From contig NZ_JAMTCR010000003.1 in assembly GCF_024171945.1 (NCBI RefSeq), positions 186,001-250,000 of the forward strand: a DNA stretch of 64,000 nt, written 5' to 3'. Below the pieces are notes generated by a model. That model did not search any database and had not been told where the DNA came from. It saw only the letters and a list, made by a program, of their open reading frames with translations. This document shows, in pieces, positions 46,674 to 55,634 of the stretch. The position numbers were made by a program, and so were the translations under genes. This DNA comes from Actinokineospora globicatena (GTDB lineage Bacteria > Actinomycetota > Actinomycetes > Mycobacteriales > Pseudonocardiaceae). Position 1 is the first letter of the stretch. The number at the start of each line of letters is the position of its first letter.

Positions 46674-49600
46674 GTGAGCGTCGATCGGCGGCCCGACGGG
46701 GGTCCGGTTTCCGAGGAATTCCTGTTTCCGGCCTCGCGGGCCCAATACCAGTTGTTCTTCGTGCAGAACCTGCTGGGCACCGCGCCCACCTACCACGTCG
46801 CCCTGCGCCACCTGGTGCGCGGCCCGCTGGACCGCCGCGCGCTGCGAGCGGCCCTGCAGCTGCTCCTGACCAGGCACGAAGCGCTGCGGACGCACTTCAC
46901 CCTCGCTGACGGCCAGCTGTTCCAGGTGGTCCGCGAGGACGCCGCGCTCGACTACCTGGAGACCGACGACCCGGCGCCTGCGTGGCTCGACGACCGCGAC
47001 CGGGAGCCGTTCGACCTCGAACGGGGTCCCCTTTTCCGGGCGCGGTTGCAGAACCTCGCGGCGGACCGATCGGTCCTTTCCCTGGCCATGCACCACATCG
47101 TCGTGGACGGGTGGTCGGCGGGGATCCTGCTCGACGAGCTGATCGTCGCGTACCGGGCGATCGCGACCGGCGCCGAACCCGACCTTCCCGTGCCTGAATT
47201 CCAGTACGCCGATTATTCGGGCTGGCAGGATGAGTGGTTGCGCGGCGCCGCGGCGGCTCGTCAACTCGATTACTGGCGAACCGCCCTCGCGGGTGATCTC
47301 CCGGTTCTCCGCTTGCCTTCCGACACGGCCGAACCGCCGTCGTCGGCCGGTTCCTCGATCGCCTTCCCGCTGCCCGACGACCAGATCGGGGTCCTGCGCC
47401 AGGTGGCCAGGGACGCGGACGGCACCCTGTTCCTCGTCCTGCTCGCGGCGTTCACCGTGCTGCTGCGCGAGCAGACCGGCTTCGACGACATCGTCGTGGG
47501 GACCGCCGCCGCCAACCGCGGTCGCCGCGAGTTCCACCGCACAGTCGGCTTCTTCGTCAACACCGTGGCGCTGCGCGCCGACCTCGGTGGCGACCCGACC
47601 TTCCGCGAGCTGGTCGAGCAGGTGCGGCGCACCGCGCTGGCCGCCTACGACAACCAGGAGGTGCCGTTCGACCTCGTGGTCACGGCGCTGAACCCGGACC
47701 GGGGCCCCGAGCACGACCCGGTGCTGCAGGTGCTCTGCACGCTGAACGAGGCCACCGCGGCGCCGGTCGAGGCGGCGGGCGCCCGGTTCGAGCCCGCCGA
47801 GCTGAGAACGGAGACCGCCAAGTACCCGTTCTCCCTGGCGATCACCGACGAGGGCGCCGCGGTCAACGCCGAGTTGGACTACCGCACCGGTCTCTTCAGC
47901 ACCGAACGGGTCGAGCTGTTCGCCGAGCGCTACCTGGCGATCCTCGCGGGTGCGTCGGCGGACCCGGACGTGCCGGTATCCCGCCTGATCGGTGCGCCAG
48001 CGCCCGTCCGCGCACCGCGTGCGGCCCCCGCCGAGGACGACTGGGACGAGCCGGTCCCCTACGCGCCACCGACCTCGCGCACCGAGGCGGTGCTCGCGGA
48101 GATCTTCGCCGAGGTGCTCGGCCGGGACCGGGTCGGCATCGACGACAACTACTTCGAGCTGGGCGGCGACTCCATCCGCAGCGTGCGGGTCCTCGCACAC
48201 ACCCGGGCCGCGGGTCTGCGGGTGCGGCTCACCGACCTGATCCTGCACCAGACCATCCGCGAGATCGCCCCGCTGGCCGTCGCCGTCGACCCGGAGCCCA
48301 CCGCGGGTGCCGAACCGTTCACCCTGATCAGCGCCGCGGACCGCGACCTGGTCGGGGCGGGCGTGCAAGACGCCTACCCGTTGCTGGGCGTGCAGGCCGG
48401 GATGGTCTTCCACAGCGAGGCCACCGGCGAGAACCAGCTCTACCACAACGTCGCCACCTACCTGCTGCGCACCGAGCACTCCACCGGGGCGTGGGAGCGC
48501 GCCGTGCGGCGGCTGACCCGCCGCCACGAGGTCCTGCGGACCTCGTTCTCCCTCGGCGGTTTCAGCACCCCGCTGCAGCTCGTCCACCGCGAGGTCCCGC
48601 CGCCGATCACCGTGGAGGACCTGCGCGACCTGCCCGAAGACGCCACCCGGGCCGCGGTGGACGCGCGTTTCCGGTGGGAGCGAACACATCCGTTCGACCT
48701 GGGCCGCGCGCCGCTGATCCGCTTCCACGTGCAGCGGTGCACCGAGGACACCGCCCAGCTCTGGGTGGTCGAGCACCACGCGATCATGGACGGCTGGAGC
48801 GGGCGGTCGCTGTTCGCCGAACTCCTCAACACCTACCTCGACGAGCTGGGCAGGCCCAAGGACATCCCGCCCGCACCCACCGCCCGGTTCCGCGCGGCTG
48901 TCGAGGCCGAGCGGGCCGCCGTGGCCGACACCGCGCAGCGCGAGTTCTGGGCCGAGCAGGTGCGCGACCTGACCACCACCGGCCCGCCGCGCACCGGCAC
49001 GGCACCCGCCGACATGCGGATGGCCGAGTTCGCCCTGCCCGCTCGGGTGTCCGACGGGGTGGCCGAGCTGGCCAAGGCGGCGCGCGTCCCGGTCCGGATC
49101 GTCCTGCTGGCCGCGCACCTGCGGGTGATGGGCCTGCTCGGCGGCGGGCCCGATGTGGTGACCGGCGCGGTCTACAACGTCCGCGGCGAGGAGGTCGACA
49201 GCGACCGCGTGGTCGGGCTGTTCCTCAACACCGTGCCCTTCCGCTGCTCGCTGACGGGTGGGACCTGGCGGGAGCTGGTGGCGCGGGTCGCCGCGGTCGA
49301 CCTCGCCATCCAGCCGCACCGCCGCTACCCGCTCGCGCAGGTCCAGCGCGAGCACGGTGGCGGCCCGCTGTTCGAGACCTTCTTCAACTACACGCACTTC
49401 CACGTCTCGCGCACGCAGCCGACCGCCGAGGACGACCTGGAGGTGGTGGCCGAGGACGGCGTGGTCCCCACGAACTTCCCGTTCGGCGCGGAGTTCTTCC
49501 AGGAGCTGGGCGCCGAGTCGATCGGACTCGCGCTGCGCTACGACGCCAACCTCCGCACCGACGACGAGGTCGCCCGGATCCACGGCTACTACGTGGCCGC

Positions 49601-52157
49601 CCTCACGGCCCTGGTCGAGACCCCCGACGAACCGCACGCCGAGGCGGTCCTGCTGTCGGCGGACGAGCTGCGCGCGCTCGCCGGGTGGAACGCGACCGAG
49701 CGCGCGTACTCCGCCACCCACGTCCTGCACGAACTGGCCCGCGAGCGCGCCGCCGCCGTTCCCGACCTGCCCGCCGTGATCCACGAGCGGACCACCCTCA
49801 CGCACGCGCAGCTGCACGAGAGCGCGAACCAGGTGGCCCACCGCCTCATCGAGCTGGGCGCCCGTCCGGGGCGGTTCATCGGCGTCACCGCGCACCGGTC
49901 GGTCGAGCTGGTCGTCGGCCTGCTCGCGGTCCTCAAGGCCGGGTGCGCCTACGTCCCGCTCGATCCCGACCACCCGCGGGCCCGGCTCGCCGCGCTGGCT
50001 CAGGACGCCGGTGTCGAGCTGGTCCTGGTGGGCCCCGGCCTCCATGTCGACGGCGTCAGCACCGAACCGCTCGACCTCGACGCCGTTGGACACCTCCCCA
50101 CCACCGCGCCCGAGGTGGTGGTGGCACCCGAGGCTCCGGCGTACCTGATCCACACCTCCGGCTCGACCGGCAAGCCCAAGGGGGTCGCGGTCTCCCACCG
50201 GGCGATCTGCAACCGGCTCCTCTGGATGCAGGACGCCTACCCGATCGGCCGCGACGACGTGCTGGTGCAGAAGACGCCGTTCTCCTTCGACGTGTCGCTC
50301 TGGGAGTTCTTCTGGCCGATGATCACCGGCGCCCGGCTGGTGGTCGCCCGACCCGGCGGCCACCGCGACCCCGCCCACCTCACCGACCTGATCCAGCGGC
50401 ACGGCGTCACAGTGATCCACTTCGTGCCGTCGATGCTGCGCGCCTTCCTGGCCGACGACGGGCTGACCGGGTGCGCGAGCCTGCACCGGGTGTTCTGCAG
50501 CGGTGAGGCCCTGCCGTTCGACCTGCAGCAGGACTTCCTCGCCCACCACACCGCCGACCTGGTCAACCTCTACGGCCCCACCGAGGCAGCCGTCGACGTC
50601 AGCCACTGGCGGTGCCGCGACGGCGTCGAGCGGGTGGTCCCCATCGGCCACCCCATCGCCAACACCGCCCTGCACGTGCTCGACCACGACCTCAACCCCG
50701 TCCCGGTCGGCGTCGCGGGCGAGCTGTGCGTCGGCGGCACCGGCCTGGCGATCGGCTACCCGAGCGACCCGGACCTGACCGCCCACCGCTTCCCCACGAC
50801 CCGCCACGGCAGGGTCTACCGCACCGGCGACCTGGCCCGCCGCCGACCCGACGGCGCGCTGGAGTTCCTCGGCAGGCTCGACGACCAGGTGAAGATCCGC
50901 GGCCTGCGGGTCGAGCCGGGCGAGGTCGAAGCGGCGCTGCGCGAGCACGGCACCGTCCGCGACTGCGCTGTTCTCGTCCGCGGCGACACCCTCGTCGCCT
51001 GCGTCGTGGCGGACCCGGCACTCGACTCGGCCGCGCTGCGCGCCTGCCTCGCCGAGCGCCTTCCCGAGCACCTGATCCCCGGCCTGTGGATCCCGGTGAC
51101 CGCGATCCCGTTGTCCGCCAACGGGAAGACCGATCGCCGCGCCCTCGCCGAGCTGGTGGCGCGAGAGCGGGTCCCCGCGCCGGTCGACACCCGCGTCGCA
51201 CCGCGCACCGAGGTGGAGCGCGAACTGGCCGCGATGTGGGAGGAGGTCCTCGGGGTCGGCCCGATCAGCGTCGAGGACACCTTCGCCGACCTCGGCGGCC
51301 ACTCGCTGGCCGCGCTGCGGGTCATCGCCGCGGTGCGCGGGCGGTTCGACCGCTCGCTCTCGCCCGCCGACCTGCTCGGCGGCCGCACCGTCGCCGCGCT
51401 GGCCGCCAAGCTCGGCGACAGCGGCGTGGGCGGTGGCGGCGTGGGCGGTGGCGGCGTGGGCCGCGACGACGCGGCCGAGCTGCTGGTGCTGCGCGCGGGC
51501 GGCGACCTCGACCCGGTGGTCCTCATCCACCCGAGCGACGGCGGCGTGTTCTGCTACGAGGCCCTCGCCGCCCGCGTCGACCCGCGCCACCCGGTGCTGG
51601 GCATCGCCGCCGCGGGCCTGCACACCGGCGCCGGGCCCGAGGACGTGCCCGCGATGGCCGCCGACTACCTCGCCCTGCTCCGCGCGGACCGCGCCACCGG
51701 CACCCGGTTGCTGGTCGGCTGGTCCTTCGGCGGGGTGGTGGCGCACGAACTGGCCCGGCAGCTGACCGCCGCGGGTGAGCGGGTCGGCCTGCTCTGCCTG
51801 GTCGACTCCGCGTTCCCCGGCCAGTACGACCACTCGGGCGAGGACCCCGCCGAACTGCTCCGCGCGGACCTCACGGGGCCCGAGCCGCACGACTGGTCCG
51901 CGCTGGTGGCGGTGTTGCGCCGGAACCTGGCCGCCCAGGCCGCCCACCGGCCCGGCACCTACCCGGGCGACGCGGTGTTCGTGCAGGGCGACCACCACGG
52001 CGACCACGGCAGCGCCGACCTGTGGCGCCCGGTGATCGGCGGCCGTCTCACCGTCCACGAGACCGGCATCGACCACAAGGACCTGGTCGCGCCACCCGGC
52101 GTGGACGTCCTGGCTGACCTGGTCAACCGCGCGCTCGACGGTGGTGCGGGGCGATGA
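46674..52157 (+). CDS. Nonribosomal peptide synthetase C-T-C-A(Ser)-T-TE
   Basis: 1827 residues from GTG at 46674 (GGAAGG eight bases upstream). First condensation domain with HHIVVDG (140-146), directly followed by a carrier domain with GGDS (Ser500): no adenylation domain in this module. Second condensation domain HHAIMDG (701-707), then an adenylation domain (about 1000-1490) with HTSGSTGKPKG. Its ten-residue specificity code reads DVWHFSLVDK, the code of EntF, for L-serine. Carrier 2 has GGHS (Ser1544), followed by a Gly/Val linker and a thioesterase with GWSFGG (Ser1684) and a C-terminal His. It must be the last enzyme of the assembly line and releases the peptide. The first carrier must be loaded in trans. 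The ATGA overlap couples it to the kinase gene. Confidence 0.93.
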   Translation: MSVDRRPDGGPVSEEFLFPASRAQYQLFFVQNLLGTAPTYHVALRHLVRGPLDRRALRAALQLLLTRHEALRTHFTLADGQLFQVVREDAALDYLETDDPAPAWLDDRDREPFDLERGPLFRARLQNLAADRSVLSLAMHHIVVDGWSAGILLDELIVAYRAIATGAEPDLPVPEFQYADYSGWQDEWLRGAAAARQLDYWRTALAGDLPVLRLPSDTAEPPSSAGSSIAFPLPDDQIGVLRQVARDADGTLFLVLLAAFTVLLREQTGFDDIVVGTAAANRGRREFHRTVGFFVNTVALRADLGGDPTFRELVEQVRRTALAAYDNQEVPFDLVVTALNPDRGPEHDPVLQVLCTLNEATAAPVEAAGARFEPAELRTETAKYPFSLAITDEGAAVNAELDYRTGLFSTERVELFAERYLAILAGASADPDVPVSRLIGAPAPVRAPRAAPAEDDWDEPVPYAPPTSRTEAVLAEIFAEVLGRDRVGIDDNYFELGGDSIRSVRVLAHTRAAGLRVRLTDLILHQTIREIAPLAVAVDPEPTAGAEPFTLISAADRDLVGAGVQDAYPLLGVQAGMVFHSEATGENQLYHNVATYLLRTEHSTGAWERAVRRLTRRHEVLRTSFSLGGFSTPLQLVHREVPPPITVEDLRDLPEDATRAAVDARFRWERTHPFDLGRAPLIRFHVQRCTEDTAQLWVVEHHAIMDGWSGRSLFAELLNTYLDELGRPKDIPPAPTARFRAAVEAERAAVADTAQREFWAEQVRDLTTTGPPRTGTAPADMRMAEFALPARVSDGVAELAKAARVPVRIVLLAAHLRVMGLLGGGPDVVTGAVYNVRGEEVDSDRVVGLFLNTVPFRCSLTGGTWRELVARVAAVDLAIQPHRRYPLAQVQREHGGGPLFETFFNYTHFHVSRTQPTAEDDLEVVAEDGVVPTNFPFGAEFFQELGAESIGLALRYDANLRTDDEVARIHGYYVAALTALVETPDEPHAEAVLLSADELRALAGWNATERAYSATHVLHELARERAAAVPDLPAVIHERTTLTHAQLHESANQVAHRLIELGARPGRFIGVTAHRSVELVVGLLAVLKAGCAYVPLDPDHPRARLAALAQDAGVELVLVGPGLHVDGVSTEPLDLDAVGHLPTTAPEVVVAPEAPAYLIHTSGSTGKPKGVAVSHRAICNRLLWMQDAYPIGRDDVLVQKTPFSFDVSLWEFFWPMITGARLVVARPGGHRDPAHLTDLIQRHGVTVIHFVPSMLRAFLADDGLTGCASLHRVFCSGEALPFDLQQDFLAHHTADLVNLYGPTEAAVDVSHWRCRDGVERVVPIGHPIANTALHVLDHDLNPVPVGVAGELCVGGTGLAIGYPSDPDLTAHRFPTTRHGRVYRTGDLARRRPDGALEFLGRLDDQVKIRGLRVEPGEVEAALREHGTVRDCAVLVRGDTLVACVVADPALDSAALRACLAERLPEHLIPGLWIPVTAIPLSANGKTDRRALAELVARERVPAPVDTRVAPRTEVERELAAMWEEVLGVGPISVEDTFADLGGHSLAALRVIAAVRGRFDRSLSPADLLGGRTVAALAAKLGDSGVGGGGVGGGGVGRDDAAELLVLRAGGDLDPVVLIHPSDGGVFCYEALAARVDPRHPVLGIAAAGLHTGAGPEDVPAMAADYLALLRADRATGTRLLVGWSFGGVVAHELARQLTAAGERVGLLCLVDSAFPGQYDHSGEDPAELLRADLTGPEPHDWSALVAVLRRNLAAQAAHRPGTYPGDAVFVQGDHHGDHGSADLWRPVIGGRLTVHETGIDHKDLVAPPGVDVLADLVNRALDGGAGR
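51423..51464 (+). repeat. Tandem 15-bp repeat encoding a GVGGG linker
   Basis: GGCGTGGGCGGTGGC is repeated at 51423-51437 and 51438-51452, with a partial third copy. It encodes GVGGG-GVGGG-GVGR between the last carrier and the thioesterase domain. The number of units could vary between strains. Confidence 0.7.
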
Positions 52158-53134
52158 CGAACACGACGGGGCTCGATGAGTACGGCGCCGCCCGCGGGTC
52201 CCGTGGCTGCCGGGTCGAGGTGAACCAGGGGCCGGTGGTCGGCCACGGCCGGGCCTGCGGCACCTTCGGTGAACTCCTGCAGGGCGTACTACCCGACGGC
52301 GACCGGGACTTCCTGGTCACGCTGCCGATCACCGAGGGAGCGGGCGCGCGGCTCACGCTCACCGGGGGACCGGGACCGGTGCTGGTCGTACCCGAGACCA
52401 AGCGCAAGTCGCACCGGCTCGTGCGGTCGATGCTCACCGCGTGCGGTTACGAGGGCGGCGCGGTGCTGGAGCTGACCGGGAGGCTCCCGGAGGGCAAGGG
52501 CCTGGCCAGCTCGTCGGCGGACTTGGTGGCCACCGCCCGGGCGGTGGCCGACGCGCTCGGGGCGCGCCTGGACAGCACCGCGATCGAGGCGCTGCTGCGC
52601 GGCATCGAACCCTCCGACGGGGTGATGCACGACGGGATCGTGTCCTTCTACCACCGCGAGTCCCGGCTGCGGGAACGCCTGGGCTGCCTGCCCCGCCTGA
52701 CCATCGTCGGGGTCGACGAGGGCGGCCAGGTCGACACCGTGCGGCACAACCGCGTCCCGCACCCGCGCAGCGGCCGCGACAAGCACGAGTACGCCGAGCT
52801 GCTCGACCGGCTCGCGGGCGCGGTCCGCACGCACGACCTCGCCGAGGTCGGCGCCGTCGCGACCCGCAGCGCGCAGCTGAGCACCAAGGTCCGCCCGCGC
52901 CGCCACCTCGACGCGCTGCTGCGGATCACCGCCGAGGCGGGCGGCCTCGGGCTGGCCGCCGCGCACAGCGGCACAGTGCTCGGGGTGCTCATCGCCGCGC
53001 ACGACCCCGAGCACGACGCCAAGGTCCGCGCGGTCGTCGCGGCGGGGGAGCGGCTCGCGGGCTCGGTGTCCACGTTCACCTCTCTGTGCAGGCACGAGGA
53101 ATGCCTCCCCGCCGCGGGGGGTGCGCCGTGCTGA
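52154..53134 (+). CDS. GHMP-family kinase, L-threonine/serine kinase-like
   Basis: 326 residues. The N-terminal GRACGTFGELLQGVLP resembles the GxxGELxQG start of PduX-type threonine kinases, and the ATP loop is PEGKGLASSSADL, the GHMP signature with GLASS. It should phosphorylate the hydroxyl of a small amino acid or of a peptide intermediate. In this cluster it overlaps the NRPS stop (ATGA) and the next gene by 7 bp, so it is certainly part of the operon. Possible roles are making O-phosphoserine or -threonine as a precursor, tailoring the product, or protecting the producer by phosphorylation. Sequence does not decide between them. Confidence 0.78.
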   Translation: MTNTTGLDEYGAARGSRGCRVEVNQGPVVGHGRACGTFGELLQGVLPDGDRDFLVTLPITEGAGARLTLTGGPGPVLVVPETKRKSHRLVRSMLTACGYEGGAVLELTGRLPEGKGLASSSADLVATARAVADALGARLDSTAIEALLRGIEPSDGVMHDGIVSFYHRESRLRERLGCLPRLTIVGVDEGGQVDTVRHNRVPHPRSGRDKHEYAELLDRLAGAVRTHDLAEVGAVATRSAQLSTKVRPRRHLDALLRITAEAGGLGLAAAHSGTVLGVLIAAHDPEHDAKVRAVVAAGERLAGSVSTFTSLCRHEECLPAAGGAPC

Positions 53135-53817
53135 CCGTGCCCGCCCGGTTCAACGGCCCCCCGGACTCCGGGCACGGCGGCTACACCTGCGGTCTGCTCG
53201 CGGGCGCCGCGCTGCCGGGCACCGACGCGTCGGTGACCCTGCTCGCCCCGCCGCCGCTGGACGAGCCGATGCGGCTCGCGGCCGGGCGGCGGCGGTCCGC
53301 GCTGTGGTGGGACGAGGAACTCATCGCCACCGCCACCCCGGCCGCCGCGACGGCGACGCGGGTCCCCGAACCCGTCTCGGTGGACCTGGCCCGAGTCGCT
53401 TCCGAGGGGTTCACCGGGGTCGACGCCCACCCGTTCCCCACCTGCTACGCCTGCGGCCACGAGCGGGCCGACGGCAGCGGGCTGCGGCTGGCGCCCGGCC
53501 CCGTCCCCGGCCGCGCCGACACCGTCGCCTGCGTCTGGACCCCGGCCGACAGCGGCGCGGCGCTGCTGTGGACCGCGCTGGACTGCCCCGGCGGGTGGGC
53601 GGCGGACCCGCGGACCGCGACCCGGGTGCTCACCCGGATGACCGCCCGGCTGCTGCGCGCCCCGCGCCCGGGCACCCCGCACGTGCTGGTCGGCTGGTGC
53701 GCGCCCGGCGGCGGTCGGACCGCCACGACGGCGACCGCCTGCTACGACGCCGACGGCGCGCTGGTCGCCACCGCCGCCTCGGTGTGGACCGCGACCGAGT
53801 GCTCGAGGAAGGGATGA
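53128..53817 (+). CDS. Hotdog-fold thioesterase-like protein with CxxCG motif
   Basis: 229 residues from GTG at 53128, overlapping the kinase by 7 bp and the A-T gene by 4 bp. The motif FPTCYACGHERADGSGL in mid-protein and later VACVWTPADSG and LDCPGGWAA are typical of a family of actinobacterial hotdog-like proteins of unknown function, sometimes called thioesterase-like. N-terminal GGYTCGLLAG may be the first hotdog helix. Hotdog enzymes act on acyl-thioesters, so editing or processing of a carrier-bound intermediate is plausible. No catalytic residues can be named with certainty. Confidence 0.55.
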   Translation: MLTVPARFNGPPDSGHGGYTCGLLAGAALPGTDASVTLLAPPPLDEPMRLAAGRRRSALWWDEELIATATPAAATATRVPEPVSVDLARVASEGFTGVDAHPFPTCYACGHERADGSGLRLAPGPVPGRADTVACVWTPADSGAALLWTALDCPGGWAADPRTATRVLTRMTARLLRAPRPGTPHVLVGWCAPGGGRTATTATACYDADGALVATAASVWTATECSRKG

Positions 53818-55634
53818 CAGTGCCGAACCCCACGCCCGCGCCGGACCCCCTGCCCGCTGCCGACGCCGCGGCGCTCCCGCTGCCGGTGCTCTTCGCCCGC
53901 CAGGTGGCCGCCGCGCCGCGGCGGATCGCCGTGCGCCAGGGCGCGCGGCGGCTCAGCTATGCCGTCCTGGACGAGCGGTCCGCCCGGCTGGCCGCGCTGC
54001 TGCGCGAGCGCGGCGTCGGCGCTGAGCGCCCGGTCGGGGTCCTGGTGGAACGCTCGGTGGCGCTCCCTGTCGCCCTGCTGGCCGTGCTGCGCGCCGGTGG
54101 CTGCTACCTGGCGCTCGACCCCGCCTGGCCCGCCGCCCGGCGCACCGCGCTGCTCGCCGACGCGGGGGCCGAGGTGGTCCTGACCCAGCGCTCGCTCGCC
54201 GACGCGGTCGACCCCGCTGCCACGGTCGTGCTCGACGACCCCGACCTCGTCCTACCCGAGCGCGGTCCGGACGCGGTCGTGCACCCCGACTCCCTGGCCT
54301 ACATCGCCTACACCTCAGGTACCTCCGGGAAGCCGAAGGGCGTCTGCGTGACCCACCGGGCCGTGGCCAGACTGGCCGTGGACAACGGGTTCCTCGACGT
54401 CCGGCCCGACGACGTGTTCTTCCAGTACGCGCCGGTCGCGTTCGACGCCTCCACCCTGGAGCTGTGGACCCCGCTGCTCAACGGCGCCACCCTCGCCGTC
54501 GCACCGGCGGGGGAGCTGTCCCCGGTGGAGCTGGCCGAGGCGGTCCGCGCCGAGTCGGTCACCACGCTGTGGCTGACCGCGGGCCTGTTCCACCAGGTGG
54601 TCGACACCGCGCTCGACGCCCTCTCCGGTCTGCGCTACCTCATCGCGGGCGGCGACGTCCTCTCACCGTCGCATGTGGACAAGGCGGTCGACGGACTGCC
54701 CGGTGTCACCGTGGTCAACGGGTACGGGCCCACCGAGAACACCACCTTCACCTGCTGCCACCCGGTCACGGCCGCGCTCACCACACCGACCGTGCCCATC
54801 GGGGGGCCGATCAACGGCACCGGGGTCCGGCTGCTCGGCGAGGACCTCACCCCCGTCCCCGACGGCGAGGTCGGTGCCCTGCACGCCACCGGGGCGGGCC
54901 TGGCCCGCGGGTACCTGGGGCAGCCCGCCGCCACCGCGGCGGTGTTCCTGCCCGACCCGCACGGCGCCCCCGGCTCGCGCATGTACCGGACCGGTGACCT
55001 CGCGCGGGTGTTGCCCGGTGGCGCGCTCGCGTTCGCGGGCAGGCTGGACCGGCAGGTCAAGGTCCGCGGCTTCCGGGTCGAACCGGAGGAGGTCGAGCGG
55101 GCGTTGCTGCGCCACCCCGATGTGACCGAGGCCGTCGTCGTCGCCCAGGACGACCCGCACGGCGGTCGCAGGTTGGCCGCGTTCTACACCAGCGACTTCG
55201 CCGTCCCGGTGGCCGAACTGCGCCGCGCGCTGGTCACCGAGCTGCCCCGGGCGCTGGTGCCGAGCTCGTTCGCCAAGCTCGACGAGCTGCCGCTGACCGC
55301 CAACGGCAAGGTCGACCGCGCCGTCCTGGCCGCGCGGACCACTCGGCGGCGTCCCGACCTGGGAACCGACCCGCTGCCGCCGGAGGGCCCGCTGCAGGAG
55401 TGGCTGGTCCAGCTGTGGGCGGACGTGCTCGGGCTGGAACCGGTCGGCGTGGACGACGACTTCTTCGAGCTGGGCGGGCACTCGCTGCTGGCCACCCAGA
55501 TCACCACCGAGGTCAGCGCGGAGTTCGGCATCGCACTGCGCGCGCGGACCTTCTACGAGCACCCGACCATCGGCGAGCTGGCCGAGCACCTGGCCGCGGT
55601 GACCGGTGGCGCGCGGGAGGTCCCGTGCGGCTGA
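53814..55634 (+). CDS. NRPS A-T didomain (adenylation + carrier)
   Basis: 606 residues from ATG at 53814. The adenylation domain has AYTSGTSGKPKG, FDASTLELW, GYGPTENTTF and TGDLARVLP. The specificity positions read DALWIGGTFK, close to codes reported for valine and related branched aliphatic residues; this is a prediction. The carrier domain has GGHS with Ser557 for the phosphopantetheine arm. There is no condensation domain. Discrete A-T proteins followed by a P450 are known from NovH/NovI and NikP1/NikQ, where the amino acid is beta-hydroxylated on the carrier. The P450 gene here overlaps by 10 bp. Confidence 0.9.
   Translation: MTVPNPTPAPDPLPAADAAALPLPVLFARQVAAAPRRIAVRQGARRLSYAVLDERSARLAALLRERGVGAERPVGVLVERSVALPVALLAVLRAGGCYLALDPAWPAARRTALLADAGAEVVLTQRSLADAVDPAATVVLDDPDLVLPERGPDAVVHPDSLAYIAYTSGTSGKPKGVCVTHRAVARLAVDNGFLDVRPDDVFFQYAPVAFDASTLELWTPLLNGATLAVAPAGELSPVELAEAVRAESVTTLWLTAGLFHQVVDTALDALSGLRYLIAGGDVLSPSHVDKAVDGLPGVTVVNGYGPTENTTFTCCHPVTAALTTPTVPIGGPINGTGVRLLGEDLTPVPDGEVGALHATGAGLARGYLGQPAATAAVFLPDPHGAPGSRMYRTGDLARVLPGGALAFAGRLDRQVKVRGFRVEPEEVERALLRHPDVTEAVVVAQDDPHGGRRLAAFYTSDFAVPVAELRRALVTELPRALVPSSFAKLDELPLTANGKVDRAVLAARTTRRRPDLGTDPLPPEGPLQEWLVQLWADVLGLEPVGVDDDFFELGGHSLLATQITTEVSAEFGIALRARTFYEHPTIGELAEHLAAVTGGAREVPCG

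Noticed and set aside
46401..52076. 1891-codon open frame antisense to the NRPS
   Set aside because: The + strand has complete C-A-T-TE motifs. The antisense product is low-complexity and has no recognisable domain.
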